Assembly: GCA_028023455.1 (NCBI GenBank)
Contig: JAQFVV010000036.1
Location: 7,375,576-7,439,575 of the forward strand
Direction: 5' to 3'
DNA: 64,000 nt
DNA from: Epiperipatus broadwayi
Taxonomy: Eukaryota > Onychophora > Udeonychophora > Euonychophora > Peripatidae
In this document: piece after piece, positions 9,019 to 21,546 of the stretch
Layout of the letters: each line of letters begins with the position of its first letter
Numbering within the stretch: position 1 is the stretch's first letter
Program-made: the position numbers and the translations under genes
The notes under the pieces: generated by a model
The model's database searches: none
What the model was told of the DNA's origin: nothing
What the model saw: the letters and a program-made list of their open reading frames with translations, nothing else

Positions 9019-11700
9019 AATCTAAAGTCCAAATTTCACAGTGCCATCTACGTGATAATGCATCTGATGCCACTACTAGTATAACCTTTGACCGGTGCCT
9101 GGTGGTCAGGGAGAAACAAAAGACTCTATACTAAAAGAAGCTTGGGTGGCTAATTAACGTCTATGGATTTACAAAAGAAATACAGGAAATATATATATAG
9201 ACTGAGACAGTGATAGGAATCAAATAAAATAAGAGATCAAATTTAGTTTTAAATAATTTCACAAAATTTATTTATATAAATTATATATATAACGCCACTG
9301 TCTGCTTATATGTGACAGGGACGCGTATTAAATAATTGTTGGCATCACATTCTAATAAATGACCAAAAGGGTTTTAAAGCAAAGTGATATATTCTATTCC
9401 TTGGGCTAATAGCATTACGATAATGTGCTTGATGAGATAGGGACATGTGCGAGATGCTTTGAGCAATTACACAAGTTTAAGAAAATATTTGAAAATTAAG
9501 TGCTCTAAAATATTTATTGATTTTGAGAATAGTACGGATAAAAGCTTACTAAGCAACAAAATGGGAATGTGATCAAAGCATTTATTCGATGATAATAATA
9601 ATAACAGAGTTGCATTGGGAGGTCAGTATTGCTGATAATGAATTTATTAAAGTTGGAGGGTGTGACACGTTTAAGTCACGGATGCTTTGTAAAATAAATA
9701 TAAAATAAAACAATATTGAATATCCGGAATGATTACGGAGGGCATCTCACTGCTAACCCGTAGAAAAGTATTTTATGAACACCCGAAACTTAGCGACTGT
9801 GTGATGATTGCGTTTAATTCCCAGGTGTGTCATTTGGGGACACACTCTGCCTGGAAACTGCAAGCGAAGAGCATGGACTTGGCCGTGTAAAGAATCCTTG
9901 GAAAAGTAAAACAAAGCGGTCTCAACAACCAATTCATGTACCAGCAATACAAGACTAGTGTATGAAAACATACTAAATGGGTTTTACTTGGATTAAGAGA
10001 AATGCCCAATCAAATTCCCTGAAATTCATTTAAAAGGTCCGCACATTCTCGACGTCAATGATGAACTTTGTAATTAAAGTAGAACATGGTAATTAAAATA
10101 GGAAAATGCACGCTTGTGGGTTTGAAAAGTATAGATTTATATACGCAATCATGCATTAGGGGACACATTTAATCATTGACCTCGCACATACTCTCATATT
10201 AGATTAAAATCAATAACATGTAGATTTTAAACTATGTGATTATATTATATATTAAAGAATAGAATCGCCCTCGAACGAGTGATTTGCAAGATAATAAAAT
10301 TGGAAAATTATTTAGAAATTTAAAATATGCCTTCATAGCGGTGTCTTATTTTCATCAAAAAAAGTAATTCCCTCGCTCAAAGACGATTCTGACACATTAT
10401 CATAATAAAATAACAGAAAGCTTAATTAATAGAAAATATTAACCCAAGGCTAGAGAGCAAAATATTGATTATATTTAAACATGTTAAAGAAACACATAAT
10501 GACGTTATGTGAAATATCAGAAAACAATTTAAAATAGTTATAGCATGTTAGTTATCACAAGAGCTCTTGGGTTAATTTAGGGTTACCCCTGGAGAAGCAT
10601 TTTAGGTAGATTGATGGTCGGCAGGTTTTATATAATTTAACAGCAAAATCTGGAAATGTTCATATTTTTGGCAGCACAATTCCGGGGTTCCTTATGTGAC
10701 AGCTTCCGATGGTCTGGAGCAGCGGCTGGCTATTCCGAGGGGACATGGCCATCTTGACGCCTCTACTGTCATGTCAAGGTTAGCAAATTATTAGAATAAA
10801 ACTCAGAATGATTTCTCTTAGAAACATTAGAATTGAACAAAAGAAAACCCTCCTTTTTACAGTAGAAATTAACAATAGAACTGCCCTGGAGCGTTACAAA
10901 AATATATCGGACTTATCAGCTGTAATTAAATCTATCCGAATGTCTAAAGGAATTCAACATTAATTAATTTCTTTTGTTAATTTCCCTGTCGACATTCGAA
11001 TTACAAACTAGATTTAATTAAAAATTACTTTTATTAATTAAAGAAAACCTTAAGTGGACATCTGCTGTTTTTAGATAAACTTATATAACATTAACTAATT
11101 AAACTATTGTCCCTCATTTATTTTAACAGAAATATTTGGAATGACTTTTATTAAATTAAACAAAATTACTTTACTTTTAAATTGCAATATTTGAATCTAT
11201 TTACTAAACAAATATTTACTAAATGAATTTTATTTTAAATCAAACTATATTAAGACGGTAATATATTTGTAAATAGATTCAAACAAAATAACTTTAACAA
11301 TTTATAATTTTGATATGTTTTAAAATGCATATCATAGTGTGTGCACAATTACAACTTATATAACCTACTTTTTAATAAATCAAAATTATGTGAACATATA
11401 CATAATCTATAATCTTTTATTTATTAGGGAATGAGTTATATATATATAATACGAGCATTGTACTCATGGTTTAAAATTAGGCGGGATTTTCGGTATGTAA
11501 GCGTATTGCAGACACACTACGATAGATTGGGGTTCAAACTAAGGTATGAGGGTAGGAAATAGGTGAGAAAAGTTGAAACGAAGATCTGCAAAGCAGACCT
11601 TACTGTTTCACTAAGCACTATGAAACATAATCATAACTTAATATTATGTAGCTAAATACTTAGAAGAAACAATGAAATGTATATAATATTTAAGATTGTA
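9019..11700. other. Unclassified stretch, somewhat richer in GC and CpG
   Basis: I found no convincing protein gene here. A 72-codon frame on the minus strand at 9753-9971 has no recognised domain. A GC-richer patch at 10660-10785 (around ggagcagcggctggct) could be a fragment of a coding or repeat sequence but gives no family. The block may be an old, inactive transposon: gacgattctgacaca at 10382-10396 is the reverse of the tgt..gtcagaatcgtc starts at 8791 and 8913. From 11700 to 12235 nothing is recognisable. Confidence 0.3.
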
Positions 11701-12372
11701 TAACTCACTCACTGTCACAGTGCAATTTATATAATATTTCTTCACCAACAGCAGAGGCTACTCACAAATGAATATGGTCATTCCAATTCCAAGAAAAAAG
11801 CCAACCAAACAAGACAATACTAAAAATGAATTCTGGAATAACTATGCAAAGTATTATATAGACATAATGTCCAGATATAAAGTGCAGTGGTCTATTATTC
11901 TGTTTACATGATATTCTGTAATGCTATTGTTTTCTTCTGCATATTTTTTTTTACTTCTAAAATACTATAACATTGTGTATAACTTTATGTTTTACTTATA
12001 ATATTACATTTTTAAGAGAAACTTTGTGATAATGTTTACAATATCAATAGGATCTATCTCACCATGGAAACCACAATCAGGTGAAATCCAATCAAAATGT
12101 GAATTCACAGAAGTGGATGCTATCATATATCACTCCCAGAAAATTATTAAACATAATGAATGATCTTATGATTTTACAGACACCTTTAAATGTAATTAGA
12201 AAGGATTTTGAACAGTGACTTTTAAGCCCTCTTCAATTATACACTCCATTTTATATAACCAATGTGCACGACGATATACATTTGAAAAAGATAAATGATC
12301 AATATATGTATTTTGCACTGAACCAGTACTCATCAGTTAGTTCACATCATCAACTCCCTCATATATATATAT

Positions 12373-12551
12373 AAATATTAAGCAATTAAATCATCCCACA
12401 CGATTAAGAAATCCAGTATTGCCCTCTGTGAACTAATATATAAATACATTAGAGTTCGTATTACAAAATAGCCAAGTCAAAATGCTATTAGTTCACAGAG
12501 GGCAGTACTGGATTTCTTAATCATGTGGGATGATTTAATTGCTTAATATTT
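12373..12551. repeat. Foldback inside HHR-B, 66-bp arms
   Basis: Arms 12373-12438 and 12486-12551 are near-perfect reverse complements (aaatattaagcaattaaatc … gatttaattgcttaatattt). The arms are separated by 47 bp. It is inserted in the AT-rich part of the HHR-B copy. This is likely a MITE-like foldback of its own family. Confidence 0.75.
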
Positions 12552-12885
12552 GTATATTTATTTCAGTATAGCATTATGCACTGGATTATATATATATATA
12601 TAGTCAGTGCTCAGTTTATTATGATAGAAAATCTTCAAACTTTACTGAACAGGCTTCAATCTTTTCCACCCTACAACTCTTCAGTAATCCATATTATTGA
12701 AAATCTGATGATGGAGTGCTCAAATATTTTGATGATATCAATATTGTTGTCATACCCAAGTTGACTTTAAATCACTTTTACCTGTCATATATAGAACTTT
12801 AATATGTCCATTACAGAAAAGATATATGCAGAATTCAGACTGAATCTGTAATATTTGAATACTAGTATAATGTATGTACTGAACT

Positions 12886-12950
12886 TTAGATGATCTGGAC
12901 CAACTGATGAGTGCTAGTTCAGCACAAAATATGTACATTGGAGATCATTA
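12886..12950 (+). ncRNA. Hammerhead-like motif, HHR-B, core changed at one base
   Basis: CTGATGA (12904-12910) is followed by a 5-bp stem II (GTGCT/AGCAC, 12911-12925). AAAA then stands where GAAA is expected. Stem I is long and clear: CCAA/TTGG adjoining the core, then ATGATCT/AGATCAT. The G-to-A change in the conserved GAAA follows a C and is CpG-type, and should abolish cleavage. The fold itself is well preserved. Confidence 0.6.
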
Positions 12951-13343
12951 TATTTTTCACATATATGTGGTCATGTATATCAGTTATATAAAATGGTGTG
13001 ATGGGAGATTGAAAGTCTACATTCAAACCCCCTCTAAATACATCTAAAGTTCAGTATATGCATTATACCTGTATTCAAATATTACAGATGGAGCCTGAAT
13101 TCTACCCATCCCTCTTCTGTATATTTCAATGGACATATTAAAGTCCTATATATATGAGGAATCAGAGTGACTTAAGTATGCCAACAATATTGTCATCAAC
13201 AAAGACTTTGAGTATTCCATCATCAGATTTTCAATAATATGGATAGCTGAAATGTTGGAGTAAGGAAAAAATTGAAGTCTGTCTATTAAAGCTTGTAGAT
13301 TTGTTATATTAATATGACCTAAGCACTGATTACGTGTATATAT

Positions 13344-15265
13344 TGTAACAGTCATTCAATCTACCCTTGGTCACAGAGGGCACCACCAGATCACTGCATA
13401 TCTGGAAAATTTGTTTACCACGATCAAGAGTGGATGGTGATGATGGTTTGCATTGACTAGACTCAGGGAGACAGCAAGAGATCTTAAATATTGTTCAGAC
13501 AATTGAGAAAATAAAAGCACTAAGATAAATGTCAGCCAAAATAATTTAAACTAATTTGAAAATTTTATTAACTTCAACAAACAAACTAAAGTAAATCTAG
13601 CAAACAGAATATAAAAGTTTGACCTAGATTTTTATAAAGATATTCATCAGAAATGAGTTCTACAAATATTAAAACATTAAACGCTTTAGCAGAAAGGTTT
13701 GTTCTCTCACCTACAATTTAAAAGGGAATTAATAGTATCTTCCTGCTGGTGATTTATAAAAGAACAACAATTCTAGTTTCCTAATTCAGAGATAAAAAAC
13801 AATATGGTATTGTAAGAAATCAACAAAACAGTGCTGGTGAGCATTTCTTGGCCTGGAATAAGGCATCGAGACAAGAATGACATTTTGCCGGTAGGACAGC
13901 TCATGATGTACCACATTTAAAGCAATTCATGGTTGATTTTACATACAAGACAAGAAAACTTGAAGAATGATTACGATCTTACATAACTTGAAAATGACAC
14001 AAAATCTCCAACTTCAGAAAAACTAGAATAACAAACACGATAAACCACCAGCCAAAAGATTTGTGATTTGCAAGAAATGGAAACTAAACGTATTTAAAAA
14101 TTAATTACAATAAAAGAGGGAAAGGTGAGCAAACCAAAATTATGAAAAACTAACAGAGCATTTAGTAAGGGTTAATAATAAACAAATGAAGGCATAGTAA
14201 GCATATAATATATAATTTCACAATACACTCTCCAATAAATAAAATTGAAAACAAACTTGGAATCTTAAAACTAAGATTCCAAGATACACTGCAAATACAA
14301 AAAAAAGCAAATACATATAATAAATATGACATTAAATAACTATTAAAACTTCATACATCAGACTTATTTTTATATTGAGCAGAGATGCCCTGGAATGAAT
14401 AAGAAATATTTTTACCTTACGGTAAAGCAGAGTGCATGAAGTTTTTCAAAGAGTGCACACATTTATTTTGAGTTCATCTTTCAGGTTGTTTCATTTCTTC
14501 ATGGCGGCAAGTGTAGAGGCATATTTTGGGATCCTTTTTGAAATTAGGAGTCCATCCTTAGACAGGTTAGCAAGGCATGTTGTAGGTTGGAATACACTTA
14601 GCAGTTAATTTAGACATCTTGTGGAAGAAAACTTTAAGAAAAATTATATCCGGACTGCCAACAGTACGAATCTCAGCAAATGAATAGTAGACTTATAAGA
14701 TGAATAAATCACTTTTAAGCATAATTAACTTGGTCAAGCCAAGAACAAAATGTTCAAAATTTTTGGGGTTATTTATATCCTCTCACTATCTCCCATGTAA
14801 ACTTTCTTGTTTTTCAATTATAAACCTTAGCCCAGGGCAAATCTTTATCTCCCGTTCAACCTTACTTAAGAATTCTAACCAGGGATTATCTTATAGAAAA
14901 CAACACAGAATTAAATCTCCGCTTTTAAAATCAAACTAAAAATGGATTGTAATTAAAATAAAAGAAACAGGAATGCAATTAACTTTCCAAAATTAAAAGC
15001 TTTCTCAAAAAAAAAAACAAAGATTAAAACTTTTAGCTTGAAATGTTTTTACAATTTGAATTTTTAATAAAAAAAAATCTCAGAAGAAACTTATTTTAAA
15101 CTAACAAATAAAATCTAATGAAGACTAAATTTAAAATTACAAAATTTTTACAATATAGGTGCATATGTGCGCTATATCCTATAAACTTTTAAATAACTCA
15201 ATAAAAATAAAACTTAGTCTTAATTTTGTGAAGGGTCCTTTGAATCGGATATAGCATCCGATTCA
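13344..15265. mobile_element. 1.9-kb insertion with TG..CA ends, possible solo LTR
   Basis: It begins tgtaacagtcattcaatc and ends in a short perfect palindrome (gaatcgga…tccgattc, 15240-15263) then CA. HHR-B sequence resumes on both sides, so this block is an insertion. The ends are TG and CA on either strand. No matching target duplication is clear because the flanks are (TA)-rich. A 79-codon frame at 14700-14939 has no recognised domain. It may be a solo LTR or an unclassified element. Confidence 0.4.
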
Positions 15266-15267
15266 AG

Positions 15268-15485
15268 ATATATATAAGATGATAATCTGGAGCAAGTGAT
15301 AAGGTTCTGGTTTAACTTAAAATACATATATTGGAGATCATTTATTATTTTCACTTTTATGTGGTCATGTGTATCAGTTATATAAGATGGAGTGGATAAT
15401 TGAGGGAGCTCGCAAGTCTATGTTCAAATCCCTTCTAATTACATCTAAAGTTCAGTATACACATTATATTGTATTTGAACATCTT
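15268..15485 (+). repeat. HHR-B copy, ribozyme degraded
   Basis: This is the continuation of the array after the insertion. The stem I strands survive (gataatctgga … ttggagatcat), but the core reads GTGATAA in place of CTGATGA. The tail includes the gttcaaatccc block that resembles a pol III B box. From 15486 to 16290 nothing is recognised. Confidence 0.6.
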
Positions 15486-16298
15486 TAAATAAAAAATTTC
15501 TATTGCCTTTATATTACAATAGGATATAAAATTCTCATTTCCATACAATAAATTAGGTAAAATAAGTCCTAGATTCAGTTAATTTAAAGGATATTTCATT
15601 GCAATGGACCATCCTATCTGTTAACATATTTATTCAGATGCATTACTTTACAGCCATATAAGGACTGCAACATTTAAGTCGATCTTTCTACTTAAGAAAT
15701 TACCGAGATATTAAAATTTGTTTACAATTACAAGTTGATAACTATCCTAGCTAATTTATCAGTGAAGGCTTTTCTTTCCCCATTGGTTAATTTTAAAAAA
15801 ATGTGATTTTTTAAATATAAATTATTGAATCAAATCATTATAAGTATTATCATCAGCGTTCATAAATGCAGAATCTAAAATTACAAAATTATTTTTGCAG
15901 TTAATTGATGCAAATTAAAAATTATACCATCAAATCTACATCATATCTAGATCCCTGATTCATTAAACCATTAAAAAATAATTTCAAAAACCCCAATTGA
16001 AAACAATGTTGGAAAAAATACATATCCTTGTTAAATATAAGTATGTACAAGCAGTATATGCAATTAATATTTTGGTGAGTAACCATTTAATTACAAGAAA
16101 TGAAGTAAATCTATTTGATTAATTAAATCAAATGCCTCGACCAAATCCATACAGTAGTCGATAAATCTCTCTATTTTTTACACTTTTCTTGCATTTGCTT
16201 GCCAACAAATGATGGATGATGTTTTCAAATTGTATTGATTGTTTATTAATCATGAATGTATGACTTTAAATAGCATATTTAACAAGATGGGTCTATAT

Positions 16299-16773
16299 CA
16301 GGGGTCGGCAAATAGTGGCCCAAGGACCACATGTGACCTGCTAAGAGTTTTTATACGGTCCACCAATACAATCAAAAAAATCCACCTCGAACTGAGATTT
16401 CCTTCCCGTATGTGACCGAAGATTCGTCTTGTATTTTCCACTAGGATGGCCACATCAATACCCATGTGCAGTGTAAATACGATTTGCAGTGCTTTTCCAA
16501 TTGATTTGGTTAATTTCAATTTTGTCTTTGCAAATACATACATTTCCAACTTTAGTGAAACCATGATCCCTCTGAAAAATGTAAAATCGGTGATGAATGT
16601 CATGTGTTTAATGAAGAATGGGCAAATATTTTTTTGGTAATACAGGGAATAAAGCAGTGTGCCATGAAAAAAAGATGCAGCCCTCCGCTAAAGTTCTCTT
16701 CCACAAAGTGGCCCCAGATGCGGGCCTCCACCAACGTCGGTGACCCCCAAGCCAAAACAATTGCCCACCCCTG
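16299..16773 (+). mobile_element. Non-autonomous hAT element retaining a transposase fragment
   Basis: The ends are CAGGGGTCGGCAA and the reverse complement of CAGGGGTGGGCAA, typical of hAT elements. The flanking 8-bp target duplication is gtctatat (16291-16298) and gtctatct (16774-16781), one mismatch. Near 16585-16670 the plus strand encodes KIGDECHVFNEEWANIF, which resembles the N-terminus of hAT transposases of the ZBED/GTF2IRD2-like group. The element is 475 bp, so it is an internal-deletion derivative of a larger transposon and encodes no complete enzyme. Confidence 0.85.
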
Positions 16774-16781
16774 GTCTATCT

Positions 16782-19700
16782 ATATAATAATTATTTCAAA
16801 TTCGTCTATTCCCTACATTTTAAAAAGTTGGAATAAGAGAAGCATCTTTAAGATTAAGCGGAAAAACTTTATTAATATGTATATTTTTAAAATTTCCAAT
16901 ACTTTAGAAGCTTACATATCCCCACTACAATTTTAAAACTTTTCAAGCATGTTATAGTACTTGCTTTTTTGTTTATAAAGAGTTATTTTGTCATCGTCTT
17001 GAATCTAAATATAAAGAAGTAAATAAAATGAATAATTAATAAATAATTATTTAAATTTTTCTATCAATATTCAAAATATTTTTTATCTAATTGAAATATT
17101 ACCACCATAATAGTTTTATTTCTGGTCTCATTATGATAATGCTATCAATTTTGCATTCTTTCTCTTTCGTACAATGCATTTAAGAAAATCTTAAGTATTA
17201 TATCTCCTTTGATGTTTTAATCCATCAATTATCTTTATACTTCATTGTCAGTAAATCCTTATATTTATTGGGAAGTTCCGCATATAGTTTATTAATAGGC
17301 CCAGAAGAAAATTTCGTGTTTACTTTAATGAAGACATTAGCATTAAAATTATTTGCTAAAAAGTCAGAATATTGTACTTCTATTCATACCATATCTCTTA
17401 AATTCATTCAACAACTCAATAACATGACAATTACTACTCTTGTTAGCATAGCACAAGATGGCACTACTGTATGGAGAGTTTTGCTTTGTTTTGAATTGTT
17501 TTAATAACATGACAATTGCTAAAGACTCAATTAAAGAGTGTTTAATAGCAGTTGGAAATTCAATGATCATAGTAGCCCATTCTAAGGAAGGAACATTATT
17601 TTTTGTGTGAAAATAATTGGAATTATACCTCAATTAGAATTTTAAACTCTGAGCACACTAGTCTACAATCCATCCAGTAATCTATGTTTATAATATGAGC
17701 CCATCTATTTTCCTAAGTATAACGGAATACCGTTACTCTGAATATGGATGCATTCATGATCCTTTTTCAGTGATTTTGCTGCCTAAATGAAATATTTGTA
17801 GTAGACAATCAATATGGTGCACAAAATGTCAATAGTAGCAGAGAATTTATATATTAACAACTCCAATTTCATTATTTCCAGTAAATTTTGGCCAAAGTTT
17901 ACTATTTGTTCCAACATTTGTATTAAATTTTCTGTAAAGAAAAAGTTGATGTTTTAATGATATTGTTGTAATGCTATATAATTCTTTGATTCTATTGGAA
18001 GATCATATGCAATGATAAAATGAGTACCAGTGCCTGTTTTAGAGCCAGTTTTAATACAATTAAATTTTCGTAAGTACATCAAATAATTCTGATAATGTTA
18101 AAACAGGCAAAACTCACTATACATATTGCCAGAACAAGTGGTGGTCATGTGATGTACAGTGGCTTAAATTCTGATAATGGAAATATACTTAATTGCAATT
18201 TCCTCCAAATCACCACCAAAGAGACTCCTTTTTATAACTAATCTGTTTATACTACTAAACATCACATGATAACCATGTTTTATGCTAGCACATAACTGTT
18301 ATTAAACTTATAGCCAATTATGTGTTCAATTAAATTTATTTTCTTTGGAAAATGAGTTTTGAAGAAACTGTTATGCTGATCTTATATCTTTATAATTTCT
18401 TAGTAACTGGTGTTGTTCTTCATATTAGTTTTAGAGTTTATATCAAATAAAATTAGTACATTTCATATATGTATAGTTACAAAACATTAGATAATATTCA
18501 TCTTTAGTATTATTACTGTCCCTGCTTTATTATTCAGACTGATAACATTATCCACAGGGTATAAAAATCTAATCAGAATATGTAAAAAAAGATATTTTTT
18601 ATTATATACTCTACACCCCTTTCACTTTTATGATAAACAAGAGGGTCTTTAAATAAGGCTATATAAATGTACAGTGTTGGTTATGCTCAAACTTGTCTTA
18701 AATTCAGTTCCAATCAGACCCATTAGTGGTTGTATGGTCTTATGCAAAAACCACACCTTGGGTTTTCAGCACAATAAACATTTTCATGCCGTTGCTTCTT
18801 AATTCTTAAGGGTTTCACTGTGAAAAAGAAATTACTAAGAAATTGCCATGCATGTAAGTGTGCAAGCACACAATCTCCTTGTCACAATGTGTATAGAACA
18901 ATGACCAATGGTATGAGACTCATGATGACCAGATTTACATGAACTTAAATGTTTAAAGCCGTAAAGGAAAAAGCAAAAAAGACTTTTTATTGTAACAATT
19001 CATTTTATGTCACAAGAGAGCAAAATTTACCTTTTGTCAGAAATTGTTTGCATGTTATTCACAGTTAATCTTCATATATAAAATTCTTCATTGGAACCCA
19101 TTGATGATCTGAGCATAATACTCAACAAGTAAATTGTATTAAACATTATCTAACATAATTTTCATGCGCAATGCAACCTAATTATTATTTACCACTATTA
19201 TATAATAACAGACATAATCTAACTTAATACTTATTTGAAATCCAGTTTATGGGACAATGTGATGTTTTCAATAAATATATTTCTACAATAAACACAATTT
19301 TTTTGCAATAAGAAAGTCTTCAAATAACAGATGAATTGTGGAACAAAAATGAACTGTTTGAATTATCAATTCAATTTTTTTTCAGACTCGGCAATAAAAT
19401 TTAAAAATTTAGCTATGGTTTGGTGTTGTTCAATGCCATCTAGTACTATAAAAATGTTGATAATCAGGTTGATTACATGTCCAGAAATGCGATTATTAGG
19501 TACTTCCATATATTATAAAAATTAAACGAGTTAGATATAATATAAACAAAGAGCTTTGCTAATTGCTCAACAAGCTTTGTGGTAAATACTTAGCAAGAGA
19601 AAGCATTTAAAATATATCTATCCGAAACCACATCCAAAACCCAGACCAATGGTTTCATACTTTGGCACTCCTCAGTCAGGTGCTAGGATAGTTTCAGAAA

Positions 19701-20880
19701 CTAGATCTAAAAATACCAAGCCAAAGCCAGTATTTATCTAAGAGTTAACCATTGAGTAGAAAATCTGAAAATTTCAGACACTTAAATGTCTTCAAACCCA
19801 GCTATCTAACTCAAATAGCTATATGGGGCTGAGCGATTTTCAGCCAAACCATATATTAGTAGTCTTAGCAATATAACATAACTCAAGACTTAAAGCAAAG
19901 ACTATAAATAGTCAATAAAAAACAGTCATATATTAACATGACCCCATGACTCTATTTTTTAGTTAGATATAATAGTTACATAAAATTTTCAAGTATATTT
20001 TTAAAACTATAACTTTTATAAAACATTACAAAAAATAATCAAGATATTTAAAATAGCTCAATTCTTACAATCATACAATAATCTTATTTATGAATAGGTT
20101 GAAAACAGTAACCCACTTTCAGTAGTACAGTCAGACTTGTATTATGTTTATTACTCTTCCAGTTTTTAAATAAAAATCTATTCTAGATTCGATTATTAGA
20201 AAAATTCATTCACGAAAATTACTTAGTGATAATAATGCATCATAATTAACTAAAATTTCAGTGTTAGAACATTCATAAAATATTGGGTTGATTCAACATT
20301 TTTCTGGAATTGGTACTGGTATGTAGTTACAAAGGTAGGGCAATATTTCTTCATTTTTCGTTTACATTTCATTTGTCGGTATGTTTTGTTTGCTGGTGTA
20401 TATATCAAACTTGACAGTTTTTATTTTGTAATAATTTTCTAAAGTTCTACCTCTCAAAAAAAATTCAACTTCATTCAGATGAATGGTTCCTATAGTGATA
20501 AAAATTGTGATTTACTAATATTGTACCATTACTTTTTCTACCGTTTATAGAATGAGGTATGAGTGTGTCCATAGATAGAATCATAAGAATTTTGAAAATA
20601 TTATCACTTCAATCTAAAAATATCAGCCTTTCCATGTTAATATATGATATGCTACACATGAAATTCTATTTACCTAACATGCTGCTTTATAAATTGATTG
20701 TTAAAATTAATCAAGTGGAAATGCCAACCCAAATTTCTTTCTGCACGTATGAAATCAGTACTAATTGCCATTAACATTTGCCATGACATAAAGTTAACGA
20801 AATAATAATGATTTTGAATGAAATTACAAGCATTACTCTACTTCTATATATCAAATAAAAAATATCAGTAAACTATTTTC
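16782..20880. other. AT-rich stretch with only HHR-A fragments
   Basis: Apart from small HHR-A pieces at 17452-17492, 18100-18174 and 18250-18306 I see no gene or element. Short open frames (for example 17268-17504, 19331-19525, 20559-20774) have composition and length expected by chance. They show no domain. Confidence 0.4.
18100..18306 (+). repeat. HHR-A end fragments
   Basis: The first piece (18100-18174) joins aacaggcaaaactcactata directly to the 3' end gtggtcatgtgatg, so the body and ribozyme are deleted. The second piece (18250-18306) is the outer end in the opposite orientation (aacatcacatgataacc…ctgttattaaa). Together they look like an element reduced to its inverted ends. Confidence 0.6.
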
Positions 20881-21546
20881 TTAAAACAGGCAAAACTCTC
20901 CATACAGTAGTGCCACTCAGTGCCAACCAGAATAATCAATGGATGCCAGAAGGCTTGTGCATAAAATCTCTATCTAGTGCCTACTCATCCAATATCCCCA
21001 GACTAGTTCCTAGCTTGTGGCTTTTGTCAGTGAGGAGCTTTGGATCTGAGAGCACTGCACCTAGATCTTAGAATCTAATGCAACCCTCCAGCAGCCACCT
21101 TTTATTACTTAACTACAAAACTATGAGAATAAAATTGAAAACACAATAATATTTTCAATCTAAGCTCAATAGCTTATATAGTCACATGGGCCGAACCCAG
21201 TTCAGTACCCATACATTTTGGTGTCTTTGGCTCTTTAAGAACCATAGCCACCACTATCCTATTAAGCAGGATTGGTGTTAAACCATTAAACATCACATGA
21301 TCACTATTTCTTATGCTTGCACATTACTGTTATTAAAACAGGCAAAACTCTCCATACAGTAGTGCCAACCAGAGTAAACAATGGATGCCAGAAGGTTTGA
21401 GCATAAAATCCCTATCTAGTGCCTACTCATCCAATATCTCCAGACCAGTTTCTGGCTTGTGGTACTACTGTATGGAGAGTTTTCCCTGTTTTAATAACAG
21501 TAATGGCTAGCATAAGAAATAGTGATCATGTGATGTTTAGTGGTTT
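20881..21546 (-). repeat. HHR-A head-to-tail dimer, second unit deleted internally
   Basis: The block ggcaaaactctcc recurs at 20889 and 21341, a period of 452 bp, in the same orientation. The first unit is full and includes the body (ctccagcagccacc…, cccatacattttggtgtc…) and a ribozyme region. Its core reads CTGACAA and GGAAC instead of CTGACGA and GAAAC, so it is inactive. The second unit is cut inside the ribozyme and continues as an inverted end. Head-to-tail dimers of a ribozyme-bearing unit are typical of retrozymes. Confidence 0.75.

Larger units (their letters stand above)
12235..13343 (+). repeat. HHR-B array, left part
   Basis: The array carries one HHR-B end in minus orientation (12255-12350, CTGATGA present, GAAA changed to AAAA). 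Then follow the body (ctcagtttatt…, aggcttcaatc…, atctgatgatgga) and a plus-orientation ribozyme region at 12886-12950. A second body piece lies at 13080-13343. A foldback (12373-12551) interrupts the first copy. Taken with the copy at 15268-15485, and removing the 1.9-kb insertion between, the plus copies have a period of about 470 bp. Confidence 0.7.

Noticed and set aside
10560-10790. Mitochondrial or rRNA insertion suggested by the GC-richer patch.
   Set aside because: I could match no conserved rRNA or mitochondrial gene motif in either strand.
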